64,000 nt of DNA from Melastoma dodecandrum (GCA_029817715.1 JARUPY010000088.1:496001-560000), one strand, 5' to 3'; shown: positions 11,491-23,452, counted from the first letter of the stretch. The notes: a model not told the origin generated them from the sequence alone. Numbers and translations: made by a program.

Positions 11491-12902
11491 ATGGAGAAGG
11501 CTGTTACTGAAGAAGGAACTGCGGCCGCGAGTTCTGCGTCGGCACCGGCACGACCAAAGTTGTTGAGGTATGCGCTGCGGTCGGGGATCAAGTCCAAGGA
11601 GGAGAAGCCCGAGCCTACGCCCTCTGTGATCCCTTCCGCTCCTCGGAGGTGATTTGATTTTACGGCGTTGGAGGTTTTTTTTTTTTATGGTTTGGCGGTT
11701 CTCAGACCGTGAGATTTCGGATTTTTGTTCAGTGTGAGAGGGAGATCGACTCCGACTGTCAGCAAGAGCATGGGGGTTCTTGATGTCTCCGCCAAGGAGA
11801 AATCTGTGAAGCCTCCTTCTCGGAGGATGTCGATCCCTGCCAAGTCTGCTGTGAGTTCAGCGTCCAGGCCTGCTGGCAGTGTTACCCCTGTGCCGGAAGC
11901 GGGATCGAGGAGGTCGATGAGGAGCGATGCTCAGCCCAGCAGGGATCTCGCCCGATCGTCCACCAGACAGAAGGCGCTTCTGTCCTCGACGACGTACTGG
12001 CTCTCCCAGATCAAGATCTCTGAGTCAGCCGCTAAGCATCCGGTTTCGCTCGGGTTCTTCAAGCTCGCTGTTGAGGCGGGATGCAAGGTGAGGGTATCAA
12101 CTGTTAAGGGGGATATATATTGCTGGAACTGGAAGAGGATTGATCGTTTTTTTGTTGATGATGATATGGTTAAATTTTATGCCATCAGCCTGCCGAGAAA
12201 ATGCAAGAGGAACTTAGATCGTATGTTAAGAGACACAACCTCACTCATGCTAGTAGTGAGCTGATGTTGGAGGAGTTGTTTGAGTGCTACAATATCTCGG
12301 AGAGTCTCAAGCAGTTACAGATTGATGAGCCTCCTTCGGATGTTATGGATGAGGCCATGAGATCCTCAATTGACGAGGATGCTCGGAGCTCTTCTTCTGT
12401 GGCTATGGCTAGGAAACTCAAGCCAAAATCACTGAACAGTGAGGTGGGATCTGGGAAGGAGGCCATCCCAAAGAAACCCACTTCCAGGGTCAGGGAAAGC
12501 GTTCAGGAAAATCAAGTGAAGGTGGCGAGGCCTGGTGGCGTCACGGGTGCTCGGAAGTCACAGAACAAGAGTGCGAAGCTAGTCAAGCAGGAAGTGGTCA
12601 AAGGAAAGGAGAAGCCGGACAGGAGAGGCAAGAAGCCTAATGTTGATGAAGGTGAACAATCATTGTGGGATTAGTTTTATCTGATTGAGAAATATGCATT
12701 GTGTTGAGAATGGGCACAACTCAGATGATACTGCATTGTTACAGGTGAAGATGTGACCTTGGTTACTGGAAATGCCCGAGAGGACAAAGAAAACGTGGTG
12801 AGTCTGCTGTAAATGGCAGTTCATTTTCTGGGTAATGTACAAAATTTGAGCATATGAATCAATCTTCTGTTCATATGTGTGCAGGCGGTTTCTGCGGCCT
12901 AA
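11491..12902 (+). CDS. Plant-specific Ser/Lys-rich protein, function unknown
   Basis: Five exons (11491-11648, 11733-12087, 12189-12651, 12745-12797, 12885-12902) join in frame to 348 residues; the last exon encodes only five residues and the stop. The N-terminal 130 residues are rich in Ser, Arg, Pro and Ala and look disordered. The best-conserved part, residues 132-171, contains YWLSQIKISESAAKHP and SLGFFKLAVEAGC. A helical segment (MQEELRSYVKRHNL) follows, then a Lys-rich tail (KSAKLVKQ, KEKPDRRGKK). I recognise this arrangement from land-plant proteins annotated only as uncharacterised, and I know of no assigned function. The basic composition suggests nuclear or microtubule association, but that is a guess. 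The exon calls rest on phase and good splice sites. Confidence 0.78.
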
Positions 12903-13611
12903 GAATGGGACAAAGCCTTGTGATGGGTCCAGAAGTTTATCCTGGTATTCTGAGCTTGTCTTTTTTTTTGTATAGATTTATTTCCAGTTTGAACAAGGAG
13001 GTGTGTGCAGTCGTTGCTGGTGGTGGCAAGTGCAAAGTCTGAAATTGTCTTGTTTCTTTTTGTTGCCATGGGAATTTGCTGATTATACTGATAATGATTT
13101 CAACGAGGTTCTTGTTGTGAGTTAATTGCAGTTACTATTTGTTTTATTAGATCCAAAGCCTTATTCTCCCAGCAATTTTGCACCCAATCAAGCAAATGGG
13201 ATGAAATTGAGGATCAGAGCCAAAAAGGACAGCTTAGGTCATTAGAAAAAACAAACATAGCATGAAAGGGGGAGTTAGGTTTGGCTACACTAACCCAAAG
13301 TTTTAATTGTTAAATTAGAGAAATGAAATATTGAATTTCATGCACCATAAGGTACGTTTATTTAGTTGCATAAGGCTGTTTTTTTAGGCTTCTCAATTAA
13401 TGGAGGAGTTGGGTTCTGTCAACATTACAGATCAGAACATATTTTATGAAGTATAAAATAATAATAATAAAAAAACTTGGGATCGAGAAGATACTTGTGA
13501 TTTCCTCTTTTTAATAATTTCTCGACCGGAAAAAGACAAGGAAAGTCCTCACTCTCCGTTCTGCCCAAACCGAGAACGGTAACAAGTATTTAGCAAAGCA
13601 ATAGATAGCCC
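12903..13611 (+). other. 3' region and FOLK promoter
   Basis: AT-rich sequence between two same-strand genes. It likely carries the 3' UTR of the upstream gene and the promoter of the kinase gene. No coding frame with family similarity was found. Confidence 0.4.
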
Positions 13612-15628
13612 ATGGCGGTTGCTCCTCGATTCATCTCCCCTCAGTTGCTCCTCCCAAGGCGCTCCAACCCCGGTTTCCGATCCGTAACTAACTTCCCCGA
13701 ACCGTCTCCTTCCGCCTACTTCCTCTTGCGCACCGGGAATTCTCCATCCTCCTGGCGGGAGGGCTTGCGGCATAGCCTCAGGCAACCTTTCCCTGCAGCA
13801 GCCATGTTCCACGACAACCCCGTTGTCTCCGACGTGATCGCTTCGGGGTTGAGCGGGGCCATCGCGTTGTCTCCTCCGGTTGTTCGAGGAGACTGCCAAA
13901 CGAGGAGTCTTCGAGCAGGTTTGTTTTTGAGCTTTCAAGCCTCGGTGTTGACTCTGTGACCCTGCCGGTCAACGCGAAAGACCTGAAAGAAGTTTTAGGC
14001 CAATAGTTTTAGATCTGAAAGACCTGTGAAAGAACTCGAAAGGAGGTTGAGGATGGATGAGAGGTGTCACAAGACAATGGGAAGTATGTGGTTCCAACTA
14101 TCTTTCCTCCGAAAAGACTGGAACTGGCCTTTGCTGTTTCAGAAGATAACCGGCAATGAGGAACCCGCGCACAACATACTCAAAGTTGTGTATGCCGCAT
14201 GCTCCGACGACTTCAAGGAAGCTAGACCAGTACCACTTGTGTTACTCGTATCTGCTATACAATTACTTCTAGGGGAAGGAAAAAAGAGACTTAGTGCTGT
14301 TTGAACTGCAGTCCAGCGATCAGATGCTAAAAGTCCTCTCCATGGTCGTCATTGTCACTTCAGATTCATCTACATCCCTTTTGAGAGAATCTGAGGCATT
14401 CATTCACATTATTCTCAATCGAAAGGACAATATTGCTTATTTTCTCAGGGACTTTATCTGGATGTTCCAACTTTTAGGATGTAATGCAGATTTCAAATAA
14501 CAAATTGGTGAATTTTTTAAAGCCGTTATTGTATGGATTTGGTTCGTGAGATCTGATGATGATGCACATGAGAAGCCCCCACCCCTCATGAAGATCCTTT
14601 TTCTTTGACTAATAGAAACTCAATAGGAACCTCGTTCACATAAGCGTTGGGTCAGTCTTCATGCTATGCTGGCCATTGTTCAGGTACTCCTGATGCTCCA
14701 TCTTTCTTAAAGAGTTGTTGCATGCTTCTACCTGATGAGGTGGATTTTGATTATTCATGTCAGTTCTGGTCATCGAGGGGCCATCTTAGCTGCTCTTGTT
14801 CCAGGCATCAATATCATACGGGTGCTTCTAGTCGGATCTGGAATCTGGAAAGATGAGGCAATCATCAAGTCCATGAGTAGATTTGGTGATCGCAGGTTGG
14901 GGATGATCTGTCTGTTTGATCACGCATTCATCTCACTATTTGATTAATTTTTTCACAAAACCATCTTTATAAATGGAGCCGTTTCTTTTGATACCGACAT
15001 GGTGTCTTTTGCTCTTACCTGATATCTTCTTCAGGGAGCTTCTTAAGGGGCCACTGTACTATGCCGCGACAATAACCCTGGCTTCTGCATATTACTGGAG
15101 GACTTCTCCCATTGCTATTGCAGCTGTATGCAACATGTGTGCCGGAGATGGTAACGTGATCTGGTATCTGCATGAGGTCATACTTGTATAGAAACCTATC
15201 TTACCCGAATCATTCTCCCTTTCAGGCCTTGCCGATATCATAGGCAGACGGTTTGGCCATCATAAGATTCCCTACAACAGCAAAAAATCTTGGGCTGGGA
15301 GCATAGCAATGGCCCTCGCCGGGTTTTTAGCTTCTCTTGGGTACGACCAGTTTATCTGCTCGCCATGCGATCTCCTTTTTTTATCAGTCAAACAAGAATC
15401 CAGTAGACGAACAGATTAACCAGGAATGCTGTTGGGGGTCTTTGAAACAGGTATTTGTTGTACTTCTCGTCCTTTGGATACGTTCAAGAAAACTGGGAAA
15501 TGGCATTGGGTTTCTTGGTCACATCTCTCGTGGCTGCGTTGGTGGAATCGCTGCCTATCAGCTCGGAGCTCGACGACAACCTGACCGTTCCCTTAACTTC
15601 CATAGTGGTGGGGAGTCTTCTCTTTTAG
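13612..15628 (+). pseudogene. FOLK: Farnesol/phytol kinase (FOLK-like), exon-1 frameshift
   Basis: FOLK and VTE5 are plastid-membrane CTP-dependent kinases that phosphorylate farnesol/geranylgeraniol or phytol for prenyl salvage. Six exons are visible: 13612-13918, 14616-14683, 14764-14895, 15035-15150, 15226-15340 and 15451-15628. Exons 2-6 are fully in frame and conserved (KSMSRFGDRR, ELLKGPLYYA, NMCAGDG, ADIIGRRFGHHKIPYN, SLPISSELDDNLTVPL), ending in LLF. Exon 1 encodes a Ser/Pro-rich plastid transit peptide and MFHDNPVVSD, which points to FOLK rather than VTE5. It then shifts frame at about 13869-13875 before LFEETAKRGVFEQ. The frame is two bases short (or one long) in a CT-rich run, and 307 bases of exon 1 cannot join exon 2 in phase. 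Either this allele is broken or the sequence has a local error. Everything else looks like a working gene of about 305 residues. Confidence 0.85.
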
Positions 15629-16111
15629 GTGAGGACCCCCCCCCACCACCTCCCCCTCCCCAGTCTTTTTGTCCTGTGAAAAGAGGTCACCCCCATGGCC
15701 CGGTGTACCGGGGTTGGATGTGTTGACAGGGCCATATATTTTAGATTTAGAAGCCCTTTCAATGTCAAGGAACGAGCCCCGACAAGTGCTGTGTTGTCAT
15801 GTGACGTGGCCTCCCTTCTGGCTGTGTCCGGGAATTAGCGTTTATTGGCGTGCGTGAAGGTGGTGGCATGGCATCCGATCCATCCCCCCAACCTTATTTT
15901 ACAAAAACATGAATTTCATGCTCCGAAATAGAATTAATTTCATAACCGGACTGGATAGATACGAGGAATACTGAGCTGTCGCTGACTCTAATTCGCTCTA
16001 TTCTCCTCCTCCTGTCCCGTTGTTGGTTGCCCGTCCTGACCAACCACTGGAAACTCCCCGGTCGGAACTGGACAGGATTTGAGGTTCCCCACGAGTTAAG
16101 TTCCTGCGGAC
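15629..16111 (+). other. Spacer between FOLK and ALDH12A1
   Basis: This short same-strand spacer holds the FOLK 3' UTR and the ALDH12A1 promoter. A C-rich run (CCCCCCCCCACCACC) follows the FOLK stop codon. The opposite-strand frame at 15894-16199 is a shadow of ALDH12A1 exon 1 and its leader. Confidence 0.4.
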
Positions 16112-19100
16112 ATGAATAGGGTTCTGCTTTGTAGTCTTCTCGGAGGGAGAGGTGCTTCCCAGAAGGCTTCCGGTCGGCTCGGTTCGGCCAGGCACGCAAA
16201 GATGATTCGATATTGATTAGTTCTTTGTGTTTCTTATGTTTCGCCTCGCCTGCCTGCCTGCCGATGGCGGGGAATTTCCTGACCCCAGGATTGTTTCTGC
16301 AATAAAGTACTAATCTTGCATGCTGGGTTGAATTGGGTCTCTCTTGCTTATTCGTGTTGGGATGTGTCCCTGTTTGGGACTTTTGTTGTTTACCCTCTTC
16401 ATCGTTTTTTCTCGTTCTGTTTGTGGGATGTATGATCAGAATGTTGTTATTCTTCGTCTTAAATTTAGCAGTGTTTGATCATTGGAATCTAGAGGGCAAT
16501 GGTGGAGGTCGTTCTGTGCTTTCTGTGGTGCTCAGTTCTTTCTTTTTTCACAGATTCCTGCATTCGCTACCTTTCACGACAGTAGAGGTTGAAGAGATCT
16601 CTGGTACTAGGCCTGCTGAAGTGCTCAACTTTGGTAGGTAGACTAGATTTTCTGGGTTTGTCTCTCTAAGGCGATCGCTATGTGTATCTCCTGACATGTC
16701 CAGTGGAAGGACCTGAAGTCCATCATAACGTGCTCGTAAACTCAATTTGCAATGAACTGACATTAACGCTGCTGTCTATCTTCCATGACCATCGGCTATG
16801 TGGAAAGACTGATTTTCTACTTTTAGTGCTGGGCGAATGGAAAAAATCCTCGAGTTGGAACACTATTGTGGATCCTCTGACTGGTGAACCATTCATTAAG
16901 GTTGCCGAGGTGGATGAGAGAGGATTGCAGGTGTAAACCATCGTTTCTTTCACCAATATATGGAAGAAATTATTGACGTCGAGATGTTTTTGCAGCCATT
17001 TGTCGATAGCTTGTGTAAGTGCCCCAAGCATGGTTTACACAATCCCTTCAAAGCACCAGAGAGGTCTCTTCTGCCTTTCCGTAATAACCTCCTGTCTGTT
17101 TCGACTTCACAAACTGGTCTTTTGGCATTTTAAACATTCTTAGATGCGTATTGATTTATAGCTTGAAGCATAAAGCTGCTTCTGTTACGCTGTTATAGGA
17201 AGGTCTTTTACATGTTTTGACCAATTTTTCCTTTCCAGATACCTTCTCTATGGTGGTATATCTGCCAAAGCAGCATATATGCTTTCCTGTCGAGAGGTAA
17301 CAGGGTTTTTTTTTTAAGAAAAGTAACTTATTGATGCTTACCAAACCATTATCATGCTTCCACTCATTGACACAAATTGAACCACAGGTGTCTGATTTCT
17401 TCACCCGCTTGATACAAAGAGTTGCTCCAAAGAGCTACCAGCAGGCGTTGGGTGAGGTCATTGTCACTCAGAAGTTCCTAGAGAATTTTTCTGGAGATCA
17501 GGTATCCTTTGGGTTGTACGACTTGCTTTCTTGTATAACATTTAGATGAATGAGTTTTCTAACGTTTGAAAGTCCATTCTCCAGAAGTGGGCACTATGGA
17601 TAGGGAAAAAATAGTCATAATTTTCCATGTTGATTACTAATGCTTTTGGCACTTGCTGCAATGATATATGGCAGGTGCGTTTCCTTGCAAGGTCCTTTGG
17701 AGTTCCAGGAAATCATCTGGGACAGCAGAGTAACGGCTTCCGTTGGCCATATGGCCCTGTAAGCATCGTTGCCCATGGCTACCCTATCTCTTACCGGGAT
17801 GAGTCTTAGAAGTATCTAGACTGGAAGAATGTTTAATTGCTTGTTCGATGTTTTGTGACAAAAAATGTATACCAGTGGATTTTTTTTTATTGGATGAGTA
17901 TACCCCTGTATTTTAACAAACCTTTTCATGATTTTGTAGCCATGCCTTATCCTGAAAGCATTTGTTCACAGGTTGCCATTGTCACGCCATTTAATTTTCC
18001 TTTGGAGATCCCTGTACTTCAACTAATGGGTGCTCTCTACATGGGTAATAAACCTCTTCTCAAAGTTGATAGCAAGGTATATTTAATTGATATGGAATTG
18101 ATGTCTGAAATAGCCCGATTTATATTCTGACATCATTATGAAAACGGGAAGGATGATATGAGATATCAACTAATGCTTGCATAAAAGATTCTTGCTTCCC
18201 TCTTTGATGGTCTCTTATTTTTTATATTACCTCGTGGCTTCTATTTTACCAGGTAAGCATTGTCATGGAGCAGATGTTGAGATTGCTGCATTACAGTGGA
18301 TTGCCTGTGGAAGATGTCGATTTCATAAATTCTGATGGCAGAATTATGAATAAACTACTTAACGAGGTGGGTTCTCCCATTTACTTCAGTGCATGCGACA
18401 GATGTAGTTGTACAGTTTACACTGGTGAATTGTTTATCCCCATGTCCAAAAAGTTGGTCAGAAACATGAATTAACATTTTTGTATCCTATTGGTTTTACA
18501 GTCTAATCCACGCATGACTCTCTTCACCGGAAGCTCGAGAGTGGCAGAGAAGTTGGCAGTCGACCTCAACGGTCGAATTAAGCTGGAAGATGCAGGCTTC
18601 GACTGGAAAGTCCTAGGACCTGATGTCAATGAGGTTTTATCGAACATTTCTTGGAGTTCAAGCTCTTTCATTGCAAATTTTCCTGATTCACACTATCAAT
18701 TGTAGGTGGATTACATAGCTTGGGTCTGCGACCAAGATGCATATGCTTGCAGTGGTCAGAAGTGTTCGGCACAGTCGATTCTATTCATGCATGAGGTTTC
18801 TGATTCGGCAGTCTCCTGTCATGGATTCTGCTTTTCCTCTAGATTCTTCGTCACTTGTTTAGTTGCTGTGTCTGTGCAGAACTGGTCTAGGACTCCACTT
18901 GTAAATAAAATGAAAGATCTGGCTGAGAGAAGGAAGTTAGCGGACTTGACAATAGGACCCATACTCACAGTAAGTTCGATATTTTTTCTACTACTATCGG
19001 CGTCGGCAATAAAAAAACAACCACTCTTATCAGTTGTTTCTTGGGTTCCAGTTTACAACTGAAGCGATGTTAGAGCACGTCAAAAAGTTACTTCATATCC

Positions 19101-19884
19101 CAGGTTCAAAGCTTCTCTTTGGTGGCGAAGCTTTGGAGAATCATTCGATTCCACCTGTATATGGCGCCCTAAAGCCAACGGCAGTTTACGTCCCTCTCAG
19201 TGAAATCTTAAAGGGCAATAATTTTGATCTTGTGACGAGGGAAATATTCGGTCCATTTCAGGTACTTCAGAAAAGTGGACTCTGTTAATCCCACTCGTTC
19301 GGGAATCAGTTGTTGGGTTAGCAGATAGCTTGCACATGCTTTTTACGCAAAATACGGTTTTGAATTAGCAGAATGCTAGAGTTGCACTAATCCTACTGTT
19401 TGTCAGATTGTGACCGAGTACAAAAACGATGAACTGCCCATGGTCCTGGAGGCTCTCGAGAGGATGCATGCTCATTTGACTGCCGCTGTTGTTTCAAATG
19501 ACCCCATCTTTCTACAGGCAAGTTCCATGTTTCTCGTCAGAAGGCAATGTGGTTCATCCAGCTGGACTTTACTTATCTCGTTTTCGCCTGCAGGAAGTGA
19601 TCGGTAATTCCGTCAATGGAACTACTTATGCCGGATTGAGGGCTAGGACAACCGGAGCGCCCCAAAACCACTGGTGTGGAAAAAATGACAATCCTGGGAA
19701 ATCTCTGTCAATTTCCAATCTAACCGTCTTTTTCTTTCGTTCCAGGTTTGGACCGGCTGGAGATCCAAGGGGAGCGGGGATCGGGACTCCGGAAGCGATA
19801 AAGCTGGTGTGGTCTTGCCATAGAGAGATCATATACGACTACGGTCCAATCCCAAAGCACTGGGAAGTTCCCCCATCAACATGA
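16112..19884 (+). CDS. ALDH12A1: Mitochondrial delta-1-pyrroline-5-carboxylate dehydrogenase
   Basis: This NAD-dependent enzyme oxidises P5C/glutamate semialdehyde to glutamate, the second step of mitochondrial proline breakdown. Exons: 16112-16191, 16554-16633, 16827-16930, 16996-17063, 17239-17296, 17388-17501, 17675-17758, 17972-18076, 18253-18366, 18502-18633, 18706-18795, 18880-18969, 19052-19261, 19407-19517, 19594-19673, 19746-19884. They give 552 residues, close to the usual 556. The first exon (MNRVLLCSLLGG, Arg/Ser-rich) fits a mitochondrial presequence. Conserved blocks include PKHGLHNPFKAPE, PGNHLGQQ, TPFNFPLEIP, FTGSSRVAEK and the active-site CSGQKCSAQS (nucleophile Cys333 by the ALDH G-Q-x-C pattern), ending YDYGPIPKHWEVPPST. 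Intron 14 has a GC donor (CAG|GCAAGT). Exon 1 also seems to end at a GC donor (CCAG|GCACGC), the only phase-compatible site I found; that junction is inferred. Confidence 0.95.
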
Positions 19885-20117
19885 CCTGATTTAAACAACC
19901 TACAAATGATGGCTTCTTCACTTGCAAATAAATGCTTAAAACAGATGTGGTATGTTTCGAAATAAAGTTATTTTCGAAAATATTTTGCGAAATACGATAA
20001 ATATTCTAAATTTCGTCCAATAATCCTGAAATCGATATTTTAAATTTCCTCCCTCCCAATCAACAGTGTCTCCTTCCACCTCTCCAGCATCAGAGTAAGC
20101 AGATGTTGCATCAGGGG

Positions 20118-21420
20118 ATGGCCCGTTGCCAGCCCCCCCGTAGGAGTTTCCGAGACTCGGACGCTTCCCATGTCGGTTACCCTGGGATTGGGCCATGGAC
20201 CGCCTGAGGTGCACTGTCTCCGACTTGAAGGAGAACCCGCCAGCTTCCTCCTCTGGCATTATCCGACTACAGGTTTGTGCTCGTGGATATGATTCTAGAA
20301 GTGTCGGCGTGTCTTTGGTTGGGTTGAAGTCTCTTTGGCGGCTCTTAGTGTCCGTTGGGTTTCGTTCCTCGTCAGAACGTGATCGTCCGGTTACTTTGAG
20401 AACTGTATTGAAATAATTCCAATAAATGGAGGACTCAATAAGAAGTTTGTAGAATTTCAAGGATCTAGAGAGTAATTTAGACGCCTAACTTTAATACGAC
20501 GGCCTGCCTCCTTCTTCTCCTTCTAAATCTTTGACCGTTTAAAAGTCGCTGGAGCGTGTCCGTTGACATGACTGATTATTTTAGACTTATTTTCTGGCCC
20601 ACGAAAAGCCACACTATAACTCATTAAGACTAGAAGGAAGGCGTAGTCCCGTACTAAATCTACGAAGACAGGTCCAAATTGATAAATGATATGAATAAAA
20701 GTCATGACCGTCGAGATCAGATTGTTATTGAGATTTCCGGAGGTTAGTTGGGAGGAGCACGATCCGAAAAGATATTCTGAGGACGTATTCGACATCCTAG
20801 GTACACGAAGATTCTGTATAAAAGGAGAAAAGATCTCTCTTAACAAACACGACAATCAAACTCAACACATTTTGCATTGATCGTCAACCTTTAGTTTTAG
20901 TAAACAGGCGTCCAGACCCTGACCTGGGTGAACTCGCAAGGGTTCTTGGTCTTCACTTCCACCATCAGAGTGAGCAACAATAGTTCTGGTAACCAATCTC
21001 CACCTTCACAACCGTAACCTTGATAAACAAGCCCCGCCTTCGATTCGTCACATCCATAATTGCCTCCGACCATACCCCGCCCGCCATCCCTCCAGAAGTC
21101 GATTTCCATCACTTCAGCCCGCAAGTCTACGACGCCAGCAATAAGTCTACGTCGTCACCACCATCCACACCATCAAGCTTTTCTTTATTTTATGGCTGTA
21201 AGCTTTTGATTTTATTGTAAAGACGTTGTTTTAGCATAGTTAATTAATCCAATTCATTTGATTTCATTTTACCGGCGACCACATCCGAATCCCTGTGAGT
21301 ATTCGTGCCAAAATTTCCAACGTGGTCGGTTCCGACGCGAACAAGAGTCGAAGCGATCGAGTGGCTCCACTCTCAGCCCCACAACTGCCGCCTCCCCCGC
21401 GTCTTCTTCTACGCCGCCCT
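20118..21420 (+). pseudogene. Isochorismate synthase fragments (exons 1-2)
   Basis: Two broken pieces of an isochorismate synthase gene are visible. ICS converts chorismate to isochorismate in plastids for phylloquinone and salicylate. The first piece (about 20118-20272) encodes SETRTLP, then after a frameshift MDRLRCTVSDLKEN and SSGIIRLQ, followed by a GT donor; this matches the end of ICS exon 1 as I remember it. The second (about 21329-21420) encodes VEAIEWLHSQ and LPRVFF, the start of the next ICS exon, but lacks a good acceptor. The rest of the gene, including the whole chorismate-binding domain, is absent. No functional protein is possible. The intervening kilobase contains no recognised exon. 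Confidence 0.6.
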
Positions 21421-21740
21421 CTGGGATCAGACCGCTGGTGGGACTCGATTCTTAGCCAGTCTTTATTGCACCTCCAGCACCGATCAATTAGGTTGGTGGC
21501 TGCACAAGACCTGCTGGCGCTCTTGCCCAGTCTCCTCTCATAGCTTTCCATATCCCTGCTATGGCAATGTTCCATCTCGGGAACGTATCAGCGACGGACA
21601 CACCAGCTGGGAAAACATAGCCACATAATCTCAGTCTCGTGGGATTAAACTCGTCGGCGACATTCTCAGGGTCCGGCTGGTAGGAGTCGAGGGCTGCTTT
21701 CCTTGCTGCCTCCGCACGCTTCTGCCGGACCTCGTTGAAT
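21421..21740 (-). pseudogene. Pectate lyase N-terminal fragment
   Basis: On the minus strand FNEVRQKRAEAARKAALDSY and NPENVADEFN-like text (DPENVADEFN) match the N-terminal helical segment of plant pectate lyases. After a frame change, SCAATNLIDRCWRCNKDW matches their conserved Cys-rich motif before the catalytic beta-helix. The helix itself is missing. The fragment abuts the ICS fragment at about 21420 in the opposite orientation. It is a relic, not a gene. Confidence 0.65.
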
Positions 21741-22134
21741 CGAGCAATGTGAGTGCTTGAACCGTAACATGACAGTGAAAGCAACCAGAAGAACCGACTT
21801 ATATTCCAAGAATTCCCTCCCATGGTTAAGTTTCATTTATCCCTTCTTCCTCTTACCGGAATGAAACTCAGTGCATTAAGATGTCGGTAAATCCGCGACG
21901 ATGCTTTTGGCGTCTTTCCAAAACTATCATAAACAAATCTGCATAATATCGACTCTTCTTTCCCTTTGAGACTTGATCCAGAAATCATTATTTACATAGT
22001 CTTTGTGTATATTATAATAATACAGACATATAGGATGGCTTTTGAAAATTATGCGCTAAAATGCGCTTAGGGGGCATATTCAGGGAAGGACTCACGCGTT
22101 TCGACAGTACTGGTAAAGCGGCGGAATAAGGCCG

Positions 22135-23452
22135 CTACTTAGAAGCGGCATCGGCCTGGAGAAGTCCCTCACGAATTTGACTTGCGACATCACGGATGGC
22201 ACCCGGCCCGTGAGGGATGAACACGGCGGAGGACTTGGATGCGGCCCCGATTTCTTTCATGGTGTCGAAGTATTGAGTAACCAGCACCATGTCCATCACG
22301 TCCTTGGCCGTGGTTCCAGGAACATTTTCGGAGAATCCCAACACGCTGTCCCTCAAGCCCTCGACAATGGCCTGACGCTGACGAGCGATACCGAGACCCG
22401 CCAGATATTTGGACTCCGCTTCTCCTTCGGCTCTCTTGATCTGCAGGATCTTCTCGGCTTCAGCCTTCTCGGTCGCCGCGACCCTCAGTCGTGCGGCTGT
22501 GAATATTGTCATTACGCAGAATCGTATCACTAAGGAACAACTGAGGGTCCAAAAGAGTGATTCCAAGAATGAAGTGATTAAGATAGAGTAACATACCAGC
22601 ATTGATTTCATTCATTGCGCGTTTAACATGCTCGTCGGGCTCAATGTCCACGATAAGAGTCTGGACGATCTCGTAGCCATACGTCGACATAGCCTGCAAA
22701 GGGCTAAAAGAGTTGCATAACAATTTATTCCCTAGTAAACCAGCGGTCACTAGACATCGCCCTCATACCTTCTCGAGTTCGTCTTCGACGGCCTTGGCAA
22801 TGTCATTTTTCTGTTCAAAAGCATCATCAAGGTTGAGCCTCGGGACACTGGCTCTGATCACTGAAACGCAACAACGGGAGAGGGCCTCGATAAATGAAAC
22901 TCGTAAAGAGGGTCATGCGTCTGTAAAAGCATAAGACCGGGATATACCGTCAAAGACGTAAGCCTGAATTTGACCCTTGGTGTTGCTCAGCTTGTAAAAG
23001 GCATCACTCGCCTTGTCAGAGAGAGCACGATATTGGATAGAGGCGACAACATTGACAAAGACGTTGTCCTGAACAGAGGAATTCGAAGACAAGCTTAGAT
23101 TCTTGCCAAGCAAAGAGCAGGAAACTGATATTAATAAGCGTTTAAAACTACAAATAACACAGAACAGGTCGTCCTCGAGTTGAAATAACGCAGGTAGCAG
23201 ATGCAGGAGCAGATGGCATAATAGATGATGCATATGGAGAGAACCCCAGCAAGCAGCCCGTACCTTGGTCTTGGTCTCGCACTTGACGTCGAGCTGCTGC
23301 ACCCTCAGAGAGAGGTGACCAGCGATGTTGCTACCCAGACACCAAGGGAGGAAATGGCAACCCGGATCGAGCACTTCATCGTACTTGCCGAATCTCTCCT
23401 TGATGGCCACGGTAGACTGGTCGACTTGAACGCAGCATAGCAAGTTACCCAT
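22135..23452 (-). CDS. HIR1: Hypersensitive-induced response (HIR) protein
   Basis: HIR proteins are SPFH/prohibitin-domain scaffolds that form oligomers at the plasma membrane and take part in resistance-protein-linked cell death. Five exons (23452-23264, 23068-22948, 22860-22769, 22693-22597, 22496-22135) join in frame to 286 residues, the normal family length. The N-terminus MGNLLCC carries an N-myristoylation glycine with neighbouring cysteines for acylation, as is typical. Conserved blocks are [58 protein letters not shown] and [16 protein letters not shown]. Which Arabidopsis HIR is the ortholog cannot be settled from the sequence alone. The upstream 600 bases contain likely 5'-UTR sequence, possibly with an intron. 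Confidence 0.95.

Noticed and set aside
14026..14500. Open frames between FOLK exons 1 and 2
   Set aside because: They fall in FOLK intron 1 and show no family similarity.
16333..16641. 102-codon frame starting upstream of ALDH12A1 exon 2
   Set aside because: Only its last part (from HSLPF) is ALDH12; the rest reads through the intron and gives a hydrophobic non-mitochondrial N-terminus.
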